DNA of 41,378 bases from Microcystis aeruginosa W13-11 (GTDB taxonomy: Bacteria > Cyanobacteriota > Cyanobacteriia > Cyanobacteriales > Microcystaceae), in the NCBI GenBank assembly GCA_009995705.1, contig JAADBR010000018.1, forward strand, positions 1 through 41,378, given 5' to 3'. Made by a program: the position numbers and the translations under genes. This document shows positions 25,851-34,729 of the stretch, in pieces. The notes under the pieces are model-generated. The model was given only the letters and a program-made list of their open reading frames with translations. It did not search any database and was not told the origin of the DNA. Every line of letters starts with the position of its first letter. Position 1 is the first letter of the stretch.

Positions 25851-26855
25851 GTGAGTATCATCATCGAGCAAGTATCGAAAAAATTCGGCACCTTTACTGC
25901 TTTAGACCACATCAACCTAGAGATCAAATCGAATCGTCTGGTGGCACTGCTGGGGCCGTCCGGTTCGGGAAAAACCACCCTCCTGAGAGCGATCGCAGGA
26001 TTAGAACCCCCCGACACAGGCAAAATTATCATCAACGGCAAAGACACAACCCATTTAAATGTCAGAAAAAGGAATATTGGCTTTGTTTTTCAGCATTATG
26101 CGCTTTTTAAACACCTGACGGTGCGTCAGAATATCGCTTTCGGTTTAAAGATTCGCAAAGCTACCCCGGACTACATTCAGAAACGAGTGGACAGTCTCTT
26201 GAGTTTAATTCAATTGCAGGGATTAGGCGATCGCTATCCGGCCCAACTATCCGGAGGTCAACGTCAACGGGTTGCCTTGGCCCGGGCTTTAGCGGTGGAA
26301 CCGGAAGTATTATTATTAGATGAGCCTTTTGGGGCCCTGGATGCCAAAGTTAGAAAAGAGCTGCGGGTTTGGTTGCGACAGTTACACGAGGAGGTTCATG
26401 TCACCAGTGTTTTTGTCACCCACGACCAAGAGGAAGCCATGGAAGTGGCCGACGAGATTGTAATTTTCAATGAGGGTAAAATCGAACAGGTGGGGACTCC
26501 CGATCAGGTGTACGATCATCCTGCCTCTGCTTTTGTGATGAGCTTTATTGGCCGGGTGAATGTTTTGCCACCGACCTCGGCTGCACTGTTCGAGCAGCTC
26601 GGAGGGGTTACTAACGGAGTTAAGATTTTTATTCGTCCCCACGACCTAGAGATTTTTGCCGCTCCCAATGGGTCTAGCATTGAGGCAAAAGTTGAGCGCA
26701 TTATCCATCTGGGTTGGGCCATCGATGTGGAATTAATTCTACCGGATCGCTCTCTCCTGATTGCCCATCTGAATCGAGAACAACTGACTCAACTCCATCT
26801 CCAAGTCGGGGAGCAAGTTTATGTTCGTCCTCGGGATGCTCGCGTTTTTGCCTAA
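25851..26855 (+). CDS. cysA: Sulfate/thiosulfate ABC transporter ATP-binding protein (CysA type)
   Basis: 334 residues, starting with GTG. The ABC motifs are complete: Walker [10 protein letters not shown] at 35-43, Q-loop VFQHYALF at 79-86, signature LSGGQRQR at 133-140, Walker B LLLDEP at 154-159 and FVTHDQEEA. After residue 235 a TOBE-like domain follows ([20 protein letters not shown]). The start [24 protein letters not shown] is that of CysA. It energises sulfate uptake with CysT, CysW and a binding protein, none of which are in the window; it could also serve a related anion such as molybdate. AT-rich upstream DNA (25740-25820) should hold its promoter. Confidence 0.85.
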   Translation: MSIIIEQVSKKFGTFTALDHINLEIKSNRLVALLGPSGSGKTTLLRAIAGLEPPDTGKIIINGKDTTHLNVRKRNIGFVFQHYALFKHLTVRQNIAFGLKIRKATPDYIQKRVDSLLSLIQLQGLGDRYPAQLSGGQRQRVALARALAVEPEVLLLDEPFGALDAKVRKELRVWLRQLHEEVHVTSVFVTHDQEEAMEVADEIVIFNEGKIEQVGTPDQVYDHPASAFVMSFIGRVNVLPPTSAALFEQLGGVTNGVKIFIRPHDLEIFAAPNGSSIEAKVERIIHLGWAIDVELILPDRSLLIAHLNREQLTQLHLQVGEQVYVRPRDARVFA

Positions 26856-27277
26856 AAGTCAGCCTTATTGTTAGCACCTGACTCGAATAAAATCGTTAAC
26901 ATTAAAGGTCCTAATAGTTGTAGGGTCATGAATGCACACGGCTGCTAGTAGCTTCGCATCATGTACCTGCACACCCTTAGGAGTCTTATGCAAATAATAC
27001 TAAATCCGTTGAGCATAGGCTACTTATAAGCATAGGCAAAAGGCAAGAAGCAAAAGGGGGAATAGATAATCAGTCCTTAGTAACTGGATTTAGTATAGGG
27101 CCTTTTTGGGTTGTAAATTAAAAGCTACCAACTCCAGTCCACACAAGGGTTCTATTCAGCAATAAAAGTTTTGCTGATCCGCTAAACTTCTGATTGATGA
27201 TACCAGTTTAGTTTTGATACCTTGACATTTAATCGGTGGAACAATGACGGTTGTTTTCATTGGCAGTTAATATCAAC
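26856..27277. other. Intergenic region carrying a 100-bp MITE
   Basis: Between cysA and the HigA-like gene. No gene is seen. Left of the MITE there is a short stretch with GCACACGGCTGCTAG; right of it plain AT-rich sequence. No higB toxin can be read on either strand. Confidence 0.55.
26997..27096. mobile_element. Small MITE, 100 bp, ATACTAAATCC ends (copy A)
   Basis: Perfect 11-bp inverted ends, ATACTAAATCC at 26997-27007 and GGATTTAGTAT at 27086-27096. Next to them GTTGAGCATAGGCTAC (left) and TTAGTAACT (right) match the ends of copy B at 33880-33973 in the opposite orientation, while the middle differs. The ends are consistent with an IS630/mariner-type element using TA targets. Confidence 0.8.
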
Positions 27278-27676
27278 TTAAATGAATACACCAGGGGAAA
27301 CATTGAAAATCTCTCCTAAAATTTTACCTTGAGCTTTACTAATCGATCGCTTGCCATTAACAATTTCTGAAACCACACCCTTAGAACCAATTTTACCAAG
27401 TAAATCAGCTTGTTTCATGTTGTTAGCTAACATTAAGTGTAATAATATTTCCTGGGGTGAAGCTGGTTCGGGTTGAGGTTGTTTGGCATCAAAATCCTTA
27501 ATAATTGTCGCCATTAATTTAACCATCGCGGTTTCTTCTGGTAGTCGATCCTGTTTACTAATTAGATTAAGGAGAAGATGACGCGCTTGCTCATATTCTT
27601 CCTTATTTTCAATAATCTTGGGTTGAAATTTAGTCAACAGTTGATTATAAATATTGTCATCAAGTGCTAGAGTCAT
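27278..27676 (-). CDS. HigA-like antitoxin (orphan)
   Basis: 132 residues. The second half (from about residue 75: PQEILLHLMLANNMKQADLLGKIGSKGVVSEIVNGKRSISKAQ) is an Xre/HigA-type helix-turn-helix with the typical VVSEIVNGKR recognition helix; the first half is a helical HigA N-terminal region. Such antitoxins silence a HigB RNase and repress their own promoter, and normally follow or precede higB directly. Here only 46 bp separate it from hypB, and no higB is seen on either side, so it is either an orphan or acts on a distant toxin. It is the last gene of the hypE-hypA-hypB strand. Confidence 0.82.
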   Translation of the reverse strand: MTLALDDNIYNQLLTKFQPKIIENKEEYEQARHLLLNLISKQDRLPEETAMVKLMATIIKDFDAKQPQPEPASPQEILLHLMLANNMKQADLLGKIGSKGVVSEIVNGKRSISKAQGKILGEIFNVSPGVFI

Positions 27677-27722
27677 TTTTCTTGCGGTTAGACTGAACTT
27701 TTTGGGTGTGTTACTACTTAAC

Positions 27723-28541
27723 TTAAACCAGCGATTTTAACCAACTGTACCAAGCATCTAAACCTTCTCCTGTGGTAGCGGAAACTTGAAAAACTTTCAA
27801 ATTGGGATTAACTTGATAAGCGTAATCTAAACAGTGATCAAGGTTAAAATTAACGTAGGGCAGTAGGTCTATTTTTGTCAAGATCATGACTTGAGAAGCG
27901 TGGAACATATAGGGATATTTAATCGGTTTATCTTCCCCTTCGGTGACGGAAAGAATGACGACTTTGGCATTTTCTCCCAAATCAAATAAAGCAGGACAAA
28001 CTAGATTACCGACATTTTCGATCATGACTAAAGAATTCATCGGTGGATCGAGTTCGATTAATCCTCTCTCTACCATTGATGCTTCTAAATGACAACCTGT
28101 TCCGGTGTTAATTTGGATAACCTGACAACCGGTTTCACTAATTTTTTGAGCATCATTAGCTGTAGCTTGATCCCCCTCAATGACACTGATAGGAATAGCG
28201 GTTTTTAAATCGGCAATTGTGCGAGTTAACAGGGTAGTTTTTCCCGAACCGGGGGAAGAAACCAGATTAAGAGCAACAGTTTTTCTTCCCTTCAACCAAC
28301 CGCGATTTTGTGCCGCTAACAGATTATTTTTTGCCAGCAGATTTTGCTCAACTTGGAGAATATTGCCATGAATTTGAGCGTGAATTTCCGCAGGATGATG
28401 GGGATGCTCATGCTCATGCTCGTGATCGTGATGGCTATGACTAATAACAGTACCATCGGCTAAAATATGTTCATGGGTTCCCGTTTGCGGATTAGTTACC
28501 GTTACTTCCGAGTTATCAGAACAACCACAGGTTATACACAT
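27723..28541 (-). CDS. hypB: Hydrogenase nickel incorporation GTPase HypB
   Basis: 272 residues. N-terminal CxxCxC (C2, C5, C7) for high-affinity nickel, then a His-rich store at residues 35-53 (SHSHHDHEHEHEHPHH), then the SIMIBI GTPase with Walker A SSPGSGKT at 95-102, VIEGDQATANDA, and later NVGNLVCPA and LTKIDLLPY. HypB loads nickel into [NiFe] hydrogenase large subunit together with HypA. The ATG lies inside the hypA 3' end (10-bp overlap), so the two are translationally coupled. HypC, HypD and HypF genes are not in the window. Confidence 0.96.
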   Translation of the reverse strand: MCITCGCSDNSEVTVTNPQTGTHEHILADGTVISHSHHDHEHEHEHPHHPAEIHAQIHGNILQVEQNLLAKNNLLAAQNRGWLKGRKTVALNLVSSPGSGKTTLLTRTIADLKTAIPISVIEGDQATANDAQKISETGCQVIQINTGTGCHLEASMVERGLIELDPPMNSLVMIENVGNLVCPALFDLGENAKVVILSVTEGEDKPIKYPYMFHASQVMILTKIDLLPYVNFNLDHCLDYAYQVNPNLKVFQVSATTGEGLDAWYSWLKSLV

Positions 28542-28876
28542 AAGGATTCTGTCTCCAACGATTTAAGATTTAATTCTTGACCCTGTAAAATGATTATATT
28601 GCGACTACCACATCGATCGCAGATGCCGTAGGGATATTCTAGTTCTAGCTCATTTTCGCAATCTTGGCACTGTCCTAAACCGGAAATTTCCAGAATCTCT
28701 AACATTGCCCCCTCTATATTAGTACCTTGACAACAGGTATCAAAACAGAAAGCGATCGATTCTGGCATAATTGCCGTTAGTTTACCAATCTCTAACACCA
28801 CGCGCTTAACTTTCATTCCTCGGGAATGTTCTAAAGCAAGTTCGATAATATTTTGGGTGATTCCTAGTTCGTGCAT
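28532..28876 (-). CDS. hypA: Hydrogenase maturation nickel metallochaperone HypA
   Basis: 114 residues: MHELGITQNIIELAL with the nickel-binding M1-H2-E3, and a zinc site made by CQDC (after GLGQ) and CDRC near the C-terminus. This is the normal size and pattern of HypA. It delivers nickel with HypB for hydrogenase maturation. It overlaps hypB by 10 bp; hypE ends 117 bp upstream, with a heptamer repeat tract in between. Confidence 0.95.
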   Translation of the reverse strand: MHELGITQNIIELALEHSRGMKVKRVVLEIGKLTAIMPESIAFCFDTCCQGTNIEGAMLEILEISGLGQCQDCENELELEYPYGICDRCGSRNIIILQGQELNLKSLETESLCV

Positions 28877-28879
28877 TTT

Positions 28880-28910
28880 CAGTTATCAGTTATCGGTTAT
28901 CAGTTATCAG
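28880..28910. repeat. Short tandem heptamer repeat (CAGTTAT)
   Basis: Four tandem units of CAGTTAT (the third is CGGTTAT) plus CAG. This is the classic cyanobacterial STRR type. The same heptamer in reverse orientation (ATAACTG) lies at 34078-34096. Confidence 0.9.
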
Positions 28911-28993
28911 GGAAATTTTTACTAAAACCCCAAAACCCCAACTATCTGTTTTTTTACCTTTCACTTTTTCCTTTAAAACTGTCTCCTGTCTAA

Positions 28994-30064
28994 TTAACAT
29001 ATTCTCGGTAATTGTTCACCTACTAACATATCGAGAATTCTGTTAGTGCCGAAAGAGGTTTTTAAGTAAACTAAATTGGGGGGGGAAGCGACGACTTCCC
29101 CGATAGAAGCGGCATTTTTACCGTCAGGATGGGAACGCATCACTGCTAAAACGCGATTTTCCGCCTCTGGAGACACAACAAGGATTAATTTGCCCTCGTT
29201 TGCCAGATAAAGCGGTTCTAAGCCCAATAATTCGCACATTCCTCGCACTTCTTCCCGGATGGGGATCGCCGTTTCTTGCACCTGTATTCCCACCCCTGAA
29301 CTTTGGGCAAATTCGTTTAAAACCGTGGCTAATCCGCCCCTAGTGGCATCACGCATCGCTTTAACTTGCGGGCAAACGGCCAGAATTGCAGAAATTAAAG
29401 AATTCAGGGATTGACAATCGCTTTCGATTGTGCATTGTAGGTCTAATTCGCCCCTGGCAATCAGAATGGCGGCACCGTGATCCCCCAGAAAACCGTTAAG
29501 CAAAATGCGATCGCCAACTTGTAAATTATTCGCCCCAGAATTGATTCCAGCCGGAATTACTCCCACTCCAGAGGTATTAATAAATATTTGATCTGCTTGT
29601 CCCCTGGGAACAACTTTTGTATCACCAGTGACGATTTTTACCGCTGCTTTTTCGGCGGCTATTTTCATGCTGGTAACGATGATTTTTAGGGTGTCGATAG
29701 ATAAACCTTCTTCGAGGATAAAACTACAACTGAGGTAGAGAGGAATTGCCCCACCGACAGCCAAATCATTAACGGTTCCATTGACTGCTAAACTGCCAAT
29801 ATCACCCCCCGGAAAGAATAGAGGAGAAACCACATAGGAATCGGTGGTAAATGCCACGCGATCGCCTATTTTAGCTAAATCTTTAATTTCAAATCGGGCT
29901 TGATCTTCAAGGGGTGCCAGTAGGTTATTATCAAAATTATTAATAAATATCTCATTAATTAAATCCCGCATTGCGCTGCCACCACTGCCATGGGAGAGAG
30001 TGATATTTGTGTCGGTAATTTTTGTTTTTTTTAATTTTAAAGAAGCTGAAGGAGTGCTAGTCAT
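28994..30064 (-). CDS. hypE: Hydrogenase maturation protein HypE (carbamoyl dehydratase)
   Basis: 356 residues. ITLSHGSGGSAMRDLI at the N-terminus and FTTDSYVVSPLFFPGGDIG are the PurM/AIRS-like ATP-binding blocks; the protein ends in the invariant PRIC, whose C-terminal Cys takes a carbamoyl group from HypF and is dehydrated to thiocyanate, the source of the cyanide ligands of the [NiFe] centre. Full length and intact. It is the first of hypE-hypA-hypB on this strand. A likely decayed gene lies directly upstream, so its promoter region has been disturbed. Confidence 0.96.
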   Translation of the reverse strand: MTSTPSASLKLKKTKITDTNITLSHGSGGSAMRDLINEIFINNFDNNLLAPLEDQARFEIKDLAKIGDRVAFTTDSYVVSPLFFPGGDIGSLAVNGTVNDLAVGGAIPLYLSCSFILEEGLSIDTLKIIVTSMKIAAEKAAVKIVTGDTKVVPRGQADQIFINTSGVGVIPAGINSGANNLQVGDRILLNGFLGDHGAAILIARGELDLQCTIESDCQSLNSLISAILAVCPQVKAMRDATRGGLATVLNEFAQSSGVGIQVQETAIPIREEVRGMCELLGLEPLYLANEGKLILVVSPEAENRVLAVMRSHPDGKNAASIGEVVASPPNLVYLKTSFGTNRILDMLVGEQLPRIC

Positions 30065-30118
30065 AGGTGAGGTAGGAAGTTTTCATTTTGGCGAGTCGCT
30101 GGTCGATAGCAAATTAGG

Positions 30119-30321
30119 TTACACTTTATCTTGATCAGAAACGGTGTCATAGCCTACTGATAGATTATCTTCATGGGTTTCTGATATTTCTGGCACTTTT
30201 TCTCAAGTTAAGTCCAAAACTTGAGCAATTTGTTCTACCGTTAAACCTAAAGCCGATAAACCCAGCACAGATTCCAGTTTACCTTCTTTTCGCCTGAGCA
30301 TCTCCTCCTGGTCAGGGTGCT
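30119..30321 (-). pseudogene. Remnant of an Rpn/PD-(D/E)XK transposase-like protein, C-terminal part
   Basis: Minus-strand translation reads HPDQEEMLRRKEGKLESVLG then LSALGLTVEQIAQVLDLT, an in-frame TGA at 30203-30205, and then EKVPEISETHEDNLSVGYDT to a TAA at 30119-30121. The GLTVEQIAQVLDL-x-x-E-x-V-x-E-I pattern is the usual tail of cyanobacterial Rpn-family recombination-promoting nucleases (and related DUF4351 proteins). The N-terminal catalytic part is missing. The remaining 65 codons are therefore a relic between hypE and the plus-strand gene. Confidence 0.65.
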
Positions 30322-30387
30322 ATAGCTGACGGTGAGTCGCTATAATAGAATTCGCCGATCGCTAACTTCTCCCTCGGTAAAATTTCT

Positions 30388-31281
30388 ATGACTGGAAGAC
30401 TGAACAAGCTACAACAAGATTTAAAGAACATAGAAACGGAAGTGGCAAATTTAGCCGAAAGAATGCAAGAAAAATACCGAATTTATCTTGATTTACTCGG
30501 TGAATCTCTCTATAAACAGGCGATCGGGGCAGTGTATTATATCTGTACCCGTTACTATGGGGGGGAATTTCTGGCTCTCTCCCACAGCAATCGTCAGAAA
30601 CTACAAGAGGAGATCAAAGCTCTAGGACAAGAGGCTAAAGCCAGTTTACAGCAATTGGGCGAGCAGAGCTTCGATCGAGGGACATTTTCAGGGGTGGGAT
30701 TCTCTAAAAGTCCAGCAGAGACGAAAAATACCCCAGATTTCTTAAAACTTTTTCTAAACAAACCGAAAAATATAGCGGCAACTGGAGAGATTAATAACCC
30801 CGATATTTTACTTTATTGTTGTCGAGTGCTGGAAAAAAACTGTATCGAGATTCTCAATCATCTCTCCAAACAAATTAATCAGCAACTACAAAAAGCTTAT
30901 ATTCTTCCCCCTCATCTACCCAGTCAAATTATCGATATGGCAATTCAAGCGGGAGAAGAGGGACAATCCCTAGGTGGAGGAAATAATATGTTAAACATTT
31001 TAGTAGAAGCTAAAAACCCTGAACCAGAGGAAGAAAAAGATGAAGATGAAGATGATGGGGATGATCATGATTTTTCAAGTGGCAAAGTCACTAAAGTAAC
31101 GGCAATTCATCTACGAATGGCTGAACTGGAATTTGCTGATACGCGCTTAAGTGTCGAAAGAAATCAAATTCGCTCCCTTTGGGAACAATTAAATCGTCTA
31201 GGTAAACAATATTATCACCTTCGCAAAGAATATACTATTGCTCAAGCGGAAGCGGCGTGGCGCAGTAGTTGGTATGATTAA
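30388..31281 (+). CDS. Conserved cyanobacterial protein of unknown function, coiled coil and acidic tract
   Basis: 297 residues, not recognised. Residues 1-50 form an amphipathic coiled-coil helix (LQQDLKNIETEVANLAERMQ), followed by a conserved-looking block IGAVYYICTRYYGGEFLALS. Residues about 150-205 hold PDILLYCCRVLEKNCIEIL and LPPHLPSQIIDMAIQAGEEG. An acidic run EEEKDEDEDDGDDHD lies near residue 214-228, and the C-terminus is again helical (LWEQLNRLGKQYYHLRKEY) with two tyrosine-rich repeats. No signal peptide or membrane helix. It is 67 bp before recG in the same direction and may share its transcript; a link with DNA repair would be a guess. Confidence 0.65.
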   Translation: MTGRLNKLQQDLKNIETEVANLAERMQEKYRIYLDLLGESLYKQAIGAVYYICTRYYGGEFLALSHSNRQKLQEEIKALGQEAKASLQQLGEQSFDRGTFSGVGFSKSPAETKNTPDFLKLFLNKPKNIAATGEINNPDILLYCCRVLEKNCIEILNHLSKQINQQLQKAYILPPHLPSQIIDMAIQAGEEGQSLGGGNNMLNILVEAKNPEPEEEKDEDEDDGDDHDFSSGKVTKVTAIHLRMAELEFADTRLSVERNQIRSLWEQLNRLGKQYYHLRKEYTIAQAEAAWRSSWYD

Positions 31282-31348
31282 TCAGTTATAATCAAACAGA
31301 GGTATTAGGGAAACATAATACTGGGAAATTTGGAGTCAAGAGGCAATT

Positions 31349-33817
31349 ATGAAAGGAGAAATACCCGACTGGGTGAGATTACAAAAAGCCTTATCTATAG
31401 AAGCGGAAAAAGGTTATCCCGATCTTCAGGGAAATCAATACCGTTTTAGCGAGTTTTTGTGTCTTAGTTTCGGGGATAATCCTCCCGTGGGAATTGCCAC
31501 CAGTGAGAGAAATCGCTGGCGAGAATTAGCCCAAAAATTTGCCCAATATTCCCAATTTAATCCCAGACAAAGACAACAATTAGTCACCGAAACTCGCAAT
31601 TTTTTGCAACAATTACGGCAAACTTTAGAAGCAACCCCTACCGCAAAAGAACCAGCTGCAGCGAAAATTATTAATACCACTCCCATCACGGCAAAGGCAA
31701 ATTCTCCACGGCAAGTTACCCTCGAACAACCCTTGAAATATCTAGCGGAAGTGGGAGAGAGAAAAGCTGGTCTTTTAGAAAGATTAAACCTTCACAAAGT
31801 TGAAGATTTATTATATTATTATCCCCGGGATCATGTGGATTACAGTCGTCAAGTCAATATCGCTAATTTAACCGAGGGGGAAACGGTAACTTTAGTGGGT
31901 AATGTCAAGCGCTGTAATTGTTTTAATAGCCCCAAAAATACCAAGTTAGCTATCTTTGAATTGCTCTTACAGGATCGCACTGGACAGATAAAATTAAACC
32001 GTTTTTATGCGGGAACTTACTATACTAATCGTGCTTGGCAAGAAGGACAAAAAAAACTCTATTCCGTCGGTTCGGTGGTGGCGGTTAGTGGTTTAGTCAA
32101 AGCGGGTAAATATGGGTTAACTTTAGAAAATCCTGAATTTGAATTATTAGACAGTTCTGGCGCAAGTATTGAGTCCTTAAAAATCGGGCGTATCCTGCCG
32201 GTTTATCCCCTCACCGATGGAGTCCCCGCCGACCTAATTAGAAAGGCTGTAGTCGCCGCTTTTGGGGCAGTAGAGGCGATAAAAGACCCCCTACCTTTCG
32301 GTCTAAAAAAACAATACGGATTAATCGATTTAAAAACAGCAATTACTAACATTCATTTTCCCAATAATTCCGAGATTCTCAGTCAAGCGCGACGGCGATT
32401 AGTCTTTGATGAATTCTTCTTTTTACAATTGGGTTTTCTGCGGCGGCGGCAACAGTATCGTCAGACACAGAAAAGTGCTATTTTTAGTGCCAGGGGTCAA
32501 TTAATCGATCAATTTAATCAGATAATTCCCTTTCAATTAACCAATGCTCAAAAACGAGTTATTGAGGAAATTTTAGAGGATTTAGATTCTAGCACCCCGA
32601 TGAATCGTCTTGTGCAGGGGGATGTGGGTTCTGGCAAAACAATTGTCGGAGTTTATGCCATTTTAGCAGCCCTACAATCCGGTTATCAAGCGGCATTAAT
32701 GGCTCCTACGGAAGTTTTAGCAGAACAACATTATCGTAAGTTAGTTAGCTGGTTTAATCTCTTACATTTACCCGTAGAATTATTAACTGGTTCCACAAAA
32801 ACCGCTAAACGGCGAGAAATTCACGCCCAATTAGAGACAGGAGAATTACCACTTTTAGTGGGAACTCATGCCCTAATTCAAGATGCAGTTAATTTCCGCA
32901 AATTAGGTTTAGTTGTTATTGATGAACAGCATCGTTTTGGGGTACAACAAAGGGCAAGATTATTAAGCAAAGGAGAGTCTCCCCACGTTTTAACTATGAC
33001 AGCAACACCGATTCCCCGTACTTTAGCTTTAACCCTACATGGGGATTTAGATGTGAGTCAAATAGACGAATTACCCCCCGGCAGACAACCGATTCAAACC
33101 ACTGCTTTAAATGGCAATCAAAGAAGGGCTGCCTATGATTTAATTCGCCGTGAAATTGCCCAAGGCAGACAAGCTTATGTGATTTTTCCCTTGATTGAAG
33201 AATCGGAAAAATTAGATGTGAGGGCTGCAGTGGAAGAATATCAAAATTTATCAGAAAAGATTTTTCCTAATTTTAATATCGGTTTACTCCATGGTCGCAT
33301 GAGTTCCGCTGAAAAAGAGGAAATCTTAACAGCTTTTCGCGATAATATTCTGCAAATTATTGTCTCAACTACGGTTATCGAAGTGGGGGTGGATGTTCCC
33401 AATGCCACGGTGATGTTAATTGAAAATGCCGAACGTTTTGGCCTTTCACAATTGCATCAATTACGGGGGCGCGTCGGCAGAGGTTCCCATCAATCCTACT
33501 GTTTACTTTTAAGTGGCAGTAATAGTGCTAATTCCCGTCAAAGATTGACGGTTTTGGAACAATCCCAAGACGGCTTTTTTATCTCGGAAATGGATATGCG
33601 ATTTCGCGGTCCAGGGGAAGTTTTAGGACAACGGCAATCGGGTTTACCAGATTTTGCTCTCGCTAGTTTAGTCGAGGATCAAGAGGTGTTAGTTTTGGCA
33701 AGAGATGCCGCCGAAAAAATTATGTTAGATGATCCCCATTTAATCACTTTGCCCAACTTAAAACAAGCTTTAGAAGCTAAATATCAACGGATGTTAGGAG
33801 CGGATATTTTAACTTGA
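31349..33817 (+). CDS. recG: ATP-dependent DNA helicase RecG
   Basis: 822 residues, with the N-terminal extension (about 130 residues) usual in cyanobacterial RecG. Then come the wedge/OB domain (EDLLYYYPRDHVDYSRQV and GRILPVYPLTDGV) and the two helicase domains: Walker A GDVGSGKT at 424-431, DEQH box at 525-528, TMTATPIPRTLALT, and motif VI QLRGRVGRG. RecG remodels stalled replication forks and Holliday junctions. It lies on the opposite strand to the hydrogenase genes and splits hoxY from hypE. The downstream gap is full of tandem repeats and a MITE. Confidence 0.96.
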   Translation: MKGEIPDWVRLQKALSIEAEKGYPDLQGNQYRFSEFLCLSFGDNPPVGIATSERNRWRELAQKFAQYSQFNPRQRQQLVTETRNFLQQLRQTLEATPTAKEPAAAKIINTTPITAKANSPRQVTLEQPLKYLAEVGERKAGLLERLNLHKVEDLLYYYPRDHVDYSRQVNIANLTEGETVTLVGNVKRCNCFNSPKNTKLAIFELLLQDRTGQIKLNRFYAGTYYTNRAWQEGQKKLYSVGSVVAVSGLVKAGKYGLTLENPEFELLDSSGASIESLKIGRILPVYPLTDGVPADLIRKAVVAAFGAVEAIKDPLPFGLKKQYGLIDLKTAITNIHFPNNSEILSQARRRLVFDEFFFLQLGFLRRRQQYRQTQKSAIFSARGQLIDQFNQIIPFQLTNAQKRVIEEILEDLDSSTPMNRLVQGDVGSGKTIVGVYAILAALQSGYQAALMAPTEVLAEQHYRKLVSWFNLLHLPVELLTGSTKTAKRREIHAQLETGELPLLVGTHALIQDAVNFRKLGLVVIDEQHRFGVQQRARLLSKGESPHVLTMTATPIPRTLALTLHGDLDVSQIDELPPGRQPIQTTALNGNQRRAAYDLIRREIAQGRQAYVIFPLIEESEKLDVRAAVEEYQNLSEKIFPNFNIGLLHGRMSSAEKEEILTAFRDNILQIIVSTTVIEVGVDVPNATVMLIENAERFGLSQLHQLRGRVGRGSHQSYCLLLSGSNSANSRQRLTVLEQSQDGFFISEMDMRFRGPGEVLGQRQSGLPDFALASLVEDQEVLVLARDAAEKIMLDDPHLITLPNLKQALEAKYQRMLGADILT

Positions 33818-33832
33818 TTTGGGGGAGATGTT

Positions 33833-33996
33833 CAGTGATCAGTAATCAGTAAACAGTGATCAGTAAACAGTGATCAGTAATACTAAATCCAGTTACTAAA
33901 AACTGATTATTTATTCTCCGTTTTCCATGAGTGCCTCTCTTGATATGTAGCCCATACTCAACGGATTTAGTATAATCAGTAAACAGTAATCAGTGA
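33833..33996. repeat. Tandem CAGTAAACAGTGAT repeat tract interrupted by a MITE
   Basis: Units of 14 bp (CAGTAAACAGTGAT at 33847-33860 and 33861-33874, with variant units at either side) make up 33833-33880. The tract is cut by the MITE at 33880-33973, after which AATCAGTAAACAGTAATCAG resumes at 33974. The MITE therefore entered an existing tandem repeat. Confidence 0.85.
33880..33973. mobile_element. Small MITE, 94 bp, ATACTAAATCC ends (copy B)
   Basis: ATACTAAATCC at 33880-33890 and GGATTTAGTAT at 33963-33973 are perfect 11-bp inverted ends. Read backwards, CGTTGAGTATGGGCTAC and the AGTTTTTAGTAACTGG side match the two ends of copy A at 26997-27096. It is in the opposite orientation to copy A. 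Confidence 0.8.
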
Positions 33997-34050
33997 AAAG
34001 ACAGCAGCAAACTGGTATTTGATGAGGCTCACTTAATACATACTGCTCAC

Positions 34051-34096
34051 TCAAAACTCAAAACTCAAAACTTAAATCTGATAACTGATAACTGAT
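34051..34096. repeat. Two heptamer tandem repeats before hoxY
   Basis: TCAAAAC three times at 34051-34071, then CTGATAACTGATAACTGAT at 34078-34096, which is the reverse complement of the CAGTTAT heptamer found after hypA. Both are STRR-type repeats in the gap where hoxH would be expected. Confidence 0.85.
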
Positions 34097-34100
34097 TCAA

Positions 34101-34649
34101 TTAACCAAATTTAATCATTTCTCGTCCTGCCATCACGGGTAATTCCCCTTTTAAAATGGGAATTAATGTCTCGCGAATTCTGTCCGCATCGGGGGGACAT
34201 CCAGGCATAAAAATATCGACAGGAATGACTTGATGGACCGGCAGCACTTGATCTAATAATTCGGGAACGATACCGGGTTCTTCTGGTAGTTGAGGGGTGT
34301 TATCTCCTAACTCTAAATAAGCTCTTTTTAGCACGGGATCGGCAGTTCCCAACATATTCCGCATAGCGGGAACATTAGCAGTCACAGCGCAATCACCAAA
34401 AGAAACGACAGTTTTGGTATTTTGACGGACTAGATGAATTAGTTCTAAATTATCCTGATTAGCGATCGCTCCTTCCACTAAACAGACATCGACATTTTCC
34501 GGATAGGTTTTCAGATCGCAGCCGACGGGACTATATACCACGTCAACTTTTTCGGCTAATTCTAACAGCCATTCGTCCAAATCGAGGAAGGACATATGGC
34601 ATCCCGAACAACCGGCTAACCAGACAGTAGCGAAGCGAATTTTACTCAT
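34101..34649 (-). CDS. hoxY: Bidirectional [NiFe] hydrogenase small subunit HoxY
   Basis: 182 residues, normal for HoxY. FATVWLAGCSGCHMSFLDLD holds the first two cluster cysteines (C14, C17); VSFGDCAV and FMPGCPPDADRIRETL supply the other two, for one [4Fe-4S] cluster next to the large subunit. In cyanobacteria hoxY is normally followed by hoxH, which carries the NiFe site; here the stop codon is followed by tandem repeats, a MITE and the end of recG, with no hoxH in the window. The gene itself looks intact. It lies in the minus-strand unit hcp-hoxU-orf-orf-hoxY. Confidence 0.96.
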   Translation of the reverse strand: MSKIRFATVWLAGCSGCHMSFLDLDEWLLELAEKVDVVYSPVGCDLKTYPENVDVCLVEGAIANQDNLELIHLVRQNTKTVVSFGDCAVTANVPAMRNMLGTADPVLKRAYLELGDNTPQLPEEPGIVPELLDQVLPVHQVIPVDIFMPGCPPDADRIRETLIPILKGELPVMAGREMIKFG

Positions 34650-34729
34650 AATTTTAATTCCTTAAGGGTTGGTATTTTTTCGCTGAGTTGCAATTTGGTC
34701 AAAAGGATCAAACGCAAAGAAATTCTCTT

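Noticed and set aside
28880..34096. CRISPR array made by the short tandem repeats
   Set aside because: The units are 7 or 14 bp, directly adjacent and have no unique spacers; no cas gene is present.
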